From Rubripirellula sp. (GTDB taxonomy: Bacteria > Planctomycetota > Planctomycetia > Pirellulales > Pirellulaceae), in assembly GCA_029213145.1 (NCBI GenBank), contig JARGNK010000083.1:1-33738 (forward strand): 33,738 nucleotides of DNA, in the 5' to 3' direction. The notes beneath the pieces are model-generated. The model was given only the letters and a program-made list of their open reading frames with translations. It was not told where the DNA came from and did no database searches. The stretch's first letter is position 1. Each line of letters opens with the position of its first letter. The translations under genes were made by a program, and so were the position numbers. Below are positions 25,980-32,243 of the stretch, in pieces.

Positions 25980-28396
25980 GCCGACTTGTACTTCTACTCG
26001 TAATCTGTGCAGTCGCGGACTTAATCCGAGCGGAAAGCCCTGGCCACGAGAAATTCCAGCCGTTTCTCAATGCCTACTGCGTCAATTGCCATGGGATTGA
26101 AACACAAAAAGGGGATCGCCGTTTCGATCGGTTACCTGTTACGGAAAATCCGGTCGAAGCAGCTGAATTGCTGCAAGAGGTACTCGACCAATTGAATCTG
26201 GCGGCAATGCCACCCGAGAACCAACAGCAACCCTCCGAGGCAGAGCGAAAGGCGGTAGTTGCTTCGCTAACGACTTATCTTGCCAACGCGCGTGAAGAAT
26301 CGCGTCTCAATGTCGGCAAGGTCGTCATGCGACGTTTGAATCGAGTTGAATACCGCAACACAATTCGAGACTTGTTTCAGTTAAAGATGGTCGATTTTGA
26401 TCCAACGATTACGTTTCCCACCGACGATTCGACGGCGGGTTTCGACAACGTTGGCGAAGGCTTGGTCACATCAGATTATCTGCTTAGCAACTACCTAGAA
26501 GCAGCCCGCAAGGTAGCGGACAAACTGATTCTGCCGGGGCCGAAGCCGCCAATGATTCACTACCAATCAGGTGGTGCCGCGCAGACAGAATCTCAGCTAA
26601 ACGCCACGTCCGATAAAGAATGGCGAAGAGAGGCGGGTCGAATGTTCATCAAATTCCGCCAACCACTGGGACTCCCTCTACTCGATAAGAGACGGGGCGT
26701 TCCTGCCGACGGCGAGTACGTCATTCGCTTCGCTGCGAAGGCTGTCCGGAGAGTGTCCCGCTACAAAGACGAGGATCTGCGCTACAACTCGAACGAGCCG
26801 ATGCGATTGTCCATTTCGATCGATTCACGCGAACTTGGCGCGACTGCCCACCGGATCATCGGCGAATACGAAATCCCCGATGACAAAGTGATCCAAATTG
26901 AACATCGCGTCTGGCTTGAGAAAGGCTTTACTTTTCATTTGCATTGGGCGAACGGACCCAACGGATCTTTCAAACGGATCCTGCGCAAGGTTCTCCCCAA
27001 GTACAACAAGGATGCTCTCTATCCCATCCGCAATCCTCCGGAAATGTACGTAGGATCGGGCCCTGAACTGCACGTTCACACGCTGGAATTCGAGGGGCCG
27101 TTCTATGACCAATGGCCTCCCGCGGGCTTCGCAAAGTTCTTCCCCGAACCACCGCGAAAACCGGACGCAGAATATTTGAACGATTCGCTGATGCGTGTCG
27201 CGTCCTCGGCCTTTCGACGACCGATTCATCGTAAAGAATTGGCACCGTACCTTGAACTAGCGCAGGCATATCACGAGGAACATGATGATTTTTGGGCTGC
27301 AGCGAAGTATGGCATTCGAGCGATATTGACATCACCAAAATTTCTGTATCTTGCCGAGACCGCACCATCCGATCCGATGAAACGGACCGTAAGTGATCAT
27401 GAACTTGCATCACGACTCTCGTACTTCCTTTGGAGCTCAATGCCAGACGACGAACTCCGTCACGCGGCTGATCGCAAACTCCTAAGTGATCCAGAATTTT
27501 TGCGAGCACAAGTTGAGCGAATGCTCGCAGATCCAAAATCTTCCACGTTCACGGAGAACTTTACCGGGCAGTGGCTCAGCTTACGACAACTCGGTGAGAT
27601 GCCACCCGATCCTGAAAAGAACCAAATCTATTACGAAGACAAACTTGAGGAAGCGATGCGTCGAGAGACACATTTATTTTTCTCGCACCTGCTTCAAGAA
27701 AATCGCAGCATCCTGGAGTTTATCGATTCGGATTACACATTCCTGAATTCTGCATTAGCGCGTCACTACGGCATTTCTGGTGTCGGCGATGATGAATTTC
27801 GCAAGGTGACACTCTCAGCCGATACTCACCGAGGCGGATTGCTGGGGCACGGAAGCATTCTCACAGCCACATCCAACGGAGTCGAAACCCAACCTGTTAT
27901 TCGCGGGATCTGGGTGCTCGAAAATCTCCTCGGCACTCCTCCCAACCCACCACCACCCGATGTCGAACCAATTGAACCTGATACGCGTGGTGTCGCGACC
28001 ATCCGTCAGTTGATGGAAAAGCACCGTAAAAACCCAGCCTGTTACGAATGTCATCGCAAGATTGATCCGATCGGTCTATCGTTGGAAAACTACGACCACA
28101 TTGGTGCGTGGCGAAACCGTTACAGCAAGCAACTGCCGATCAATCCTTGGGGCGAATTGCCCGACGGAACCGCGATTCCAGGACCGGGCGGAATCAAAGC
28201 TTTCCTGATGAAGCGGCCAGAGCAATTCACACAGTGCTTGACCGAGAAGTTACTTGTTTATGCACTTGGTCGACGGTTGAGCTTCGCAGATCGCGACGAC
28301 ATCGAGCAAATCGTTACAGCCATGCCAATGCACGATTACGGTTTCCGCGAACTCATTCAACAAATCGTCAACAGCAAGGCCTTTCATACCAAATGA
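25976..28396 (+). CDS. planctomycete cytochrome-type protein (DUF1587/1595/1592/1588/1585 domains)
   Basis: An 806-residue secreted protein. A signal peptide (LVLLLVICAVADLIRA) is followed by a cytochrome-like domain with haem motif C35-V-N-C-H39 and LNLAAMPPENQQQPS, the usual distal-Met stretch. MRRLNRVEYRNTIRDLF is the DUF1587 signature and VASSAFRRPIHRKELAPYL is DUF1595. LASRLSYFLWSSMPDDELRHAA with FTGQWLSLRQLG is DUF1592. RGGLLGHGSILTATSNGVETQPVIRG, including a second haem motif CYECH near 689, is DUF1588. TEKLLVYALGRRLSFADRDDIEQIV is DUF1585. Function is unknown; covalent haem and a periplasmic redox role are inferred from CxxCH. Starts within the DUF1552 stop (ATGA) and overlaps the next gene by ATGA. 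Members of this family nearly always sit beside a DUF1552 gene. Confidence 0.92.
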   Translation: MSRLVLLLVICAVADLIRAESPGHEKFQPFLNAYCVNCHGIETQKGDRRFDRLPVTENPVEAAELLQEVLDQLNLAAMPPENQQQPSEAERKAVVASLTTYLANAREESRLNVGKVVMRRLNRVEYRNTIRDLFQLKMVDFDPTITFPTDDSTAGFDNVGEGLVTSDYLLSNYLEAARKVADKLILPGPKPPMIHYQSGGAAQTESQLNATSDKEWRREAGRMFIKFRQPLGLPLLDKRRGVPADGEYVIRFAAKAVRRVSRYKDEDLRYNSNEPMRLSISIDSRELGATAHRIIGEYEIPDDKVIQIEHRVWLEKGFTFHLHWANGPNGSFKRILRKVLPKYNKDALYPIRNPPEMYVGSGPELHVHTLEFEGPFYDQWPPAGFAKFFPEPPRKPDAEYLNDSLMRVASSAFRRPIHRKELAPYLELAQAYHEEHDDFWAAAKYGIRAILTSPKFLYLAETAPSDPMKRTVSDHELASRLSYFLWSSMPDDELRHAADRKLLSDPEFLRAQVERMLADPKSSTFTENFTGQWLSLRQLGEMPPDPEKNQIYYEDKLEEAMRRETHLFFSHLLQENRSILEFIDSDYTFLNSALARHYGISGVGDDEFRKVTLSADTHRGGLLGHGSILTATSNGVETQPVIRGIWVLENLLGTPPNPPPPDVEPIEPDTRGVATIRQLMEKHRKNPACYECHRKIDPIGLSLENYDHIGAWRNRYSKQLPINPWGELPDGTAIPGPGGIKAFLMKRPEQFTQCLTEKLLVYALGRRLSFADRDDIEQIVTAMPMHDYGFRELIQQIVNSKAFHTK

Positions 28397-29679
28397 AATC
28401 AGTTCTCATCGCGATAGCGTTGTGCCTGTTCACCACAGCGGCACCAGCAGCAGAACGCCCCAACCTGATTCTCATCATGGTCGACGATATCGGCCAGGAC
28501 GGAATCAGTTGTTACGGCGGGCAACAGCAAACTCCCAATTTGGACAAGCTTGCAAAAACTGGTGTTCGGTACGAGACGGTATGGTGCGCGGCAATCGAAA
28601 ACTCCGCGCATTTCAGCCTGCTCACAGGGCAATACCCATTTCGACATCAATACGATGCTTCCCAGCGTGGTCTTAAAGACTTGACCTGGACAAAGCAAAC
28701 AACCTTTGCTCGCAGACTCCGTGAGTCTGGCTACGCGACCGCCGTTGGCGGTCATTGGCGGCTAAATCGTTTAGAAAAACAATCAGATGCATTGCAGCAG
28801 CATGGGTTTGATGAACATTGCGTCTGGACCAAATCTGACGGTCTGCTGCCAGCGACGAAGACAGAGAATCGCAACGGCTACATGATGATCAATGGTCACC
28901 CCAAAACAGGTCCGTACAACTCAAAGAAAATCAACTCTTTCTTGATCGATTTCATTCGGCGAAAAAGAAAAAAACCCTTTCTTATCTTCTATCCGATGCC
29001 GCTTGATGTCAGCCCAAGAACGCCAACACCTGAAACCACTCCCGTCAACAATAAAAACGCAGAATTCGCTGCTGATGTGACTCGGATGGATCAGCTCTTA
29101 GGTGAACTGATTGAAGCCGTAGATAACAGTCAAAGAGCGTCCAACACCTTGATTGTTTTCACCGGCGGCAATGGAATGTTCAGCTCAGGAAGTTCCGTCA
29201 GACAGCCACTCATGAACAAGAGAGATCGTGGAAGTGATTGGGGAGTCCGAATTCCGTTAGTCGTTCGTGCACCGTTCTTGACATCGGGTGGTCGTGTTTC
29301 GAAAGACCTAATCGACTCCACCGATTTTTATCCAACATTCCTCGAACTAGCAGAAATTGATCCACCCAAGGATTTGAAATTGGATGGGAGATCGTTTGTA
29401 CCTAGCCTGCGAGGCAGCGAAGATCCCTTCGAAAAAAGAAGTTGGATTTTTGCCCAGGTGGGTGAGTTCCGAATGGTTCGCGACTGGCAACACATCTTGG
29501 ATACCCAAGGAAATTTCCACGACCTGACCAAAGACCCGCACCAACAACGTGACGTCAGTCCATTGGACAAGATAGCCCCCGGTCGCCGACAACGCCTCGA
29601 GATGATCTTGAGTCGTTTTCCCCAAAGTACACCCGCTAAAAGTGCGCCCACCCCAGATCAGACGCAACCGGCGCAATGA
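28393..29679 (+). CDS. sulfatase-fold protein lacking catalytic residues (probable pseudoenzyme)
   Basis: A 428-residue secreted protein with signal peptide KSVLIAIALCLFTTAAPAA. It clearly has the sulfatase fold: RPNLILIMVDDIGQDGISCYGG (metal Asp31/32 kept), TPNLDKLAKTGVRY, SLLTGQYPFRHQY, DSTDFYPTFLELA and VRIPLVVRAPFL. The formylglycine box C-x-P-x-R is replaced by E69-N-S-A-H73. The K-W-H-L-G box reads GHWRLN, the D-N-G metal box reads GGNG (258-261), and the substrate His segment is MPLDVSP. The frame is undamaged throughout, so it is not an ordinary decaying gene. The longer open frame (from 28108) lies inside the preceding gene; ATG 28393 overlaps its stop by ATGA. It is the last gene of the run. 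A binding or structural role is more likely than catalysis, which is inference. Confidence 0.87.
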   Translation: MKSVLIAIALCLFTTAAPAAERPNLILIMVDDIGQDGISCYGGQQQTPNLDKLAKTGVRYETVWCAAIENSAHFSLLTGQYPFRHQYDASQRGLKDLTWTKQTTFARRLRESGYATAVGGHWRLNRLEKQSDALQQHGFDEHCVWTKSDGLLPATKTENRNGYMMINGHPKTGPYNSKKINSFLIDFIRRKRKKPFLIFYPMPLDVSPRTPTPETTPVNNKNAEFAADVTRMDQLLGELIEAVDNSQRASNTLIVFTGGNGMFSSGSSVRQPLMNKRDRGSDWGVRIPLVVRAPFLTSGGRVSKDLIDSTDFYPTFLELAEIDPPKDLKLDGRSFVPSLRGSEDPFEKRSWIFAQVGEFRMVRDWQHILDTQGNFHDLTKDPHQQRDVSPLDKIAPGRRQRLEMILSRFPQSTPAKSAPTPDQTQPAQ

Positions 29680-29744
29680 ACCACTCCGATCTGACTGCCA
29701 TTTTCGGCCTGCGGCGGGAACAATTGATTCAATCGTTCCTCTAG

Positions 29745-29891
29745 TCACTGCAACATTCTGCGGCTGCCCATGATCCTTGCCGACTTATGAAGGATCGACT
29801 GACTTGTCTTCGTATTGGCATCCAGCATTTCGCGGATCGAATACAGCATTGCCTGACTGGCTGCCTGATCATCTTTGGTGGAATTGTTCAT
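29745..29891 (-). CDS. 48-codon ORF overlapping the broken sigma gene (unknown)
   Basis: The ATG at 29891 shares ATGA with the stop of the sigma gene and has GGAGAAG ending 5 bp upstream, a good Shine-Dalgarno. The product is MNNSTKDDQAASQAMLYSIR followed by EMLDANTKTSQSILHKSARI and a short basic end. It is helical and polar, with no membrane segment and no family I recognise. Many planctomycete sigma genes of this kind are followed by a kinase or regulator gene in the same arrangement. This could be a small partner protein or the surviving start of such a gene after loss of the rest. Confidence 0.4.
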   Translation of the reverse strand: MNNSTKDDQAASQAMLYSIREMLDANTKTSQSILHKSARIMGSRRMLQ

Positions 29892-30488
29892 GATGCTTCT
29901 CCTTCCAGCAGCTTGATCTCCTGCTTAATCCGATGGATCACACGAGCCTTCGCCAATCGCACTGCCACTGGAGTCGTGTTCAAACGAATCGCCACTGACG
30001 CAGGTGATTCCCCATCCACAGCTGTGTTCCAGAACACCAACCACGTCGACTCCTGAACCATTGGACGAACCTGCTCGCTAGCGCTGATGAATAAGCGGTG
30101 TTCGTACTCTTGTTGCCAAACCTTGGATGCGTCGTGTCGCTCATCAGGCTGATCAATCAGTTGCCGGTGAGCTCGTGGAACACCCCTTGCATCTGGAGAC
30201 TTCACCGCATCTCGCCAAAAGTTCCGTACCTTGTATGCACCACAGTAAAAGCCACCCACGAAATCGGCCCCGGTGGGCGTCGTAATCAAATGACTTGATC
30301 GCCGCCGCCACACTGGCCATCATCTCTTGGGTGAAATCCGCTGCATCTGCATCCTGCAACTCCTGTTGCTTGAGAAATCGATAAACCGCAGGTGCGTATA
30401 TCTCAACGAATCGTGAACAGGATTCCGTGTCACGCTCGTTGCGAATTCGAACTAGCAAGCTGGGTTGAGTCTCTGGGGATGCTGCCAT
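29888..30488 (-). pseudogene. ECF-type RNA polymerase sigma factor, frameshifted
   Basis: Two overlapping minus-strand frames together make one sigma factor. The first (30488 down to about 30249) has region 2: SLLVRIRNERDTESCSRFVE, YAPAVYRFLKQQELQDADAADFTQEMM and FDYDAHRGRFRGWL. The second (about 30232 down to 29888) continues KVRNFWRDAV and ends with region 4, VDGESPASVAIRLNTTPVAVRLAKARVIHRIKQEI. Between W-L and K-V-R there are 16 bases, where family spacing calls for six codons. Adding one T and one A back would read LFTVVHNKVRNFW. This points to two small deletions, or an equivalent 2-base loss, or a sequencing/assembly error. As written it would give a truncated 111-residue product without region 4. 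It is divergent from the lactonase gene, on the opposite strand from the long operon. Confidence 0.75.
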
Positions 30489-30924
30489 CGGTGATCTTTC
30501 TACCTTTCACAAAGAAGTACACAGAGCACGACGAAACGCATTGCGAATTTCGACATTTTTCTGTTCCGCAATGCTTTATTGAAGCGATCAGTTGTTGATT
30601 CACAGAGGTTTGCGACGACGAAAAACCGCCTGGAACACTCTTGGAACCTGAAATGCTGAAATTCCTTCGGATCACGCCGGCAAAACGTGACACGAGAGAT
30701 GCGGCAGCGAACACCTGAACGGCCATCGACAACTGCGCCCGTTTTCCTGCACAAGGCCGCGGTTTTCCTGCACAAGGCCGCGTTGGAGTATCATGTTTCG
30801 CTGCCAAGACGTAAGGCCCGGTTAATTCTGTACAACCCGAGCTCCCTACCTCTTACACATTCATTCGGAGCAGTCGTTTACACTGCGTATCCCTTCCGAT
30901 TCATTTACCGAGTTCCTGTTCGCC
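30489..30924. promoter_or_regulatory. 436-bp divergent intergenic region
   Basis: Between the broken sigma gene (minus) and the lactonase gene (plus). It holds a perfect 21-bp tandem duplication (30741-30782) and otherwise no gene I can support; the ORFs crossing it in several frames have no family likeness. Promoters of both genes must lie here, but none was recognised. Confidence 0.4.
30741..30782. repeat. 21-bp perfect tandem duplication
   Basis: The unit gttttcctgcacaaggccgc plus g occurs twice head to tail with no mismatch, about 145 bp before the lactonase start. Perfect identity in non-coding DNA suggests a recent duplication or a doubled protein-binding site. Confidence 0.85.
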
Positions 30925-32217
30925 ATGCTTTCGACCGCTTCTAATTCCCGTTGGTTTACGAAACACGCTGTCTTGAGTCTTGGCTTTGCGACGTGGGTTG
31001 CTGCCTGTTCGCCGGTCGTCGCCCAAAATAGTGAAGACCCAACGCTCGAACACGAAAAGCCTCTGTTTGCCTATGTCGGCACCTTTAGTTCACCATTGCA
31101 AGATGTTCTGCCGACACAGGTTGACCTTCCCCCTGGTAATGGTCGCGGGATCCACCAATTTCAGGTCGATCGCAACACTGGCAAAATGATTCCGACGGGA
31201 ATCGTTCGCATGGGAAACAGCCCCAGTCATTTGGCCATCAACGCTGACGGTACCCGTCTTTATTCAGCGAACGAAACGGACCGCGTCGGCGAGGAACGGC
31301 ATGGAACCGTGAGTGCTTTCTCCATCGATTCGGCCAACGGAAAATTGACGCAACTCAACACAGTGACCTCCGGCGGTGCGGGCCCCACCTACATCAGCAT
31401 TCACCCAGATGGACGCCATCTATTCGTTGCCAATTACTTCGGTGGATCAATCTCAGTGCTACCAATCTTGCCCAATGGCCAACTTGGGGACGCGTCCGAC
31501 ATCAAACAGGACGATGGAACGATTGGCCCCACCGTGGCAACCAACGCACCGCCGGGAAGCTTCGCTTTCAGCGGACACGACCGAACGCATGCACACATGA
31601 TCAAGGCAGACCCGTCCGGCAAATTTGTGCTGCACGTTGATCTAGGCCTCGATAAAATTTTCGTCTGGAAATTCGATTCAAACCGAGGTCGTCTGATTGC
31701 GAACGATCCTCCCTCGGTTTCCCTGCCACCGGGTGATGGACCAAGGCATTTCGATTTCCATCCCAACGGTCAATGGTTCTATTCGATACAGGAAGAAGGA
31801 TCGACCGTCGCACTGTTTGATTGGGATTCCGTTAACGGAAAATTATCGGAGCGACAAACGATTTCATCTCTTCCAGCCGGGTATGCAGGCAGCAACTTCT
31901 GCTCGGAAATCTTAGTCTCATCTGATGGCCGTTATTTGTATGCTGGCAACCGATTACACGACAGCGTCGGCATTTTCGCTATCGGCAAAGACGGAGATTT
32001 GAAACATGTGGGCGATGAAGGAACGCGTGGAAATTATCCGCGGAGTTTTGAATTTGATCCCACAGGCAAGTTTCTTTATTGCTTGAATCAACGAGCAGAT
32101 AATATCGCTGTATTTGATGTGAATCGACAAACAGGACAACTGAATTTCACAGGTCACTTCACCCCGGTCGGCAATCCGTCAGCCATCGTCTTTCTGGAAC
32201 TTACAAACAAGCATTAG
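30925..32217 (+). CDS. secreted lactonase-family 7-bladed beta-propeller protein (6-phosphogluconolactonase-like)
   Basis: A 430-residue member of the lactonase family (PF10282), related to YbhE/Pgl 6-phosphogluconolactonase. Repeated blades carry the family patterns FAYVGTFSS, GIHQFQVDRNTGKMIPTG, NSPSHLAINADGTRLYSANE, GPTYISIHPDGRHLFVANY, GPRHFDFHPNGQWFYSIQE, SEILVSSDGRYLYAGNR, RSFEFDPTGKFLYCLNQRAD and NPSAIVFL. An N-terminal export signal is present (HAVLSLGFATWVAAC). V-A-A-C fits a lipobox, so it could be a lipoprotein; cleavage at VVAQ by ordinary signal peptidase is the alternative. Export argues against the cytosolic pentose-phosphate role and for hydrolysis of a sugar lactone outside the cytoplasm, such as one from 3-keto or aldonic sugar metabolism. 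The beta-helix gene follows after 26 bp. Confidence 0.9.
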   Translation: MLSTASNSRWFTKHAVLSLGFATWVAACSPVVAQNSEDPTLEHEKPLFAYVGTFSSPLQDVLPTQVDLPPGNGRGIHQFQVDRNTGKMIPTGIVRMGNSPSHLAINADGTRLYSANETDRVGEERHGTVSAFSIDSANGKLTQLNTVTSGGAGPTYISIHPDGRHLFVANYFGGSISVLPILPNGQLGDASDIKQDDGTIGPTVATNAPPGSFAFSGHDRTHAHMIKADPSGKFVLHVDLGLDKIFVWKFDSNRGRLIANDPPSVSLPPGDGPRHFDFHPNGQWFYSIQEEGSTVALFDWDSVNGKLSERQTISSLPAGYAGSNFCSEILVSSDGRYLYAGNRLHDSVGIFAIGKDGDLKHVGDEGTRGNYPRSFEFDPTGKFLYCLNQRADNIAVFDVNRQTGQLNFTGHFTPVGNPSAIVFLELTNKH

Positions 32218-32243
32218 AGTCAACTTGTTGCTAGGAAAAACAA

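Noticed and set aside
28108..28392. 95-residue N-terminal extension of the last sulfatase-like protein
   Set aside because: It lies inside the DUF1592 gene in another frame; the ATG at 28393 gives a clean signal peptide and an ATGA overlap.
30430..30807. 125-residue minus-strand frame upstream of the broken sigma gene
   Set aside because: Its first part simply translates the 21-bp duplication (repeated PCAGK); no family likeness and it overlaps the sigma start.
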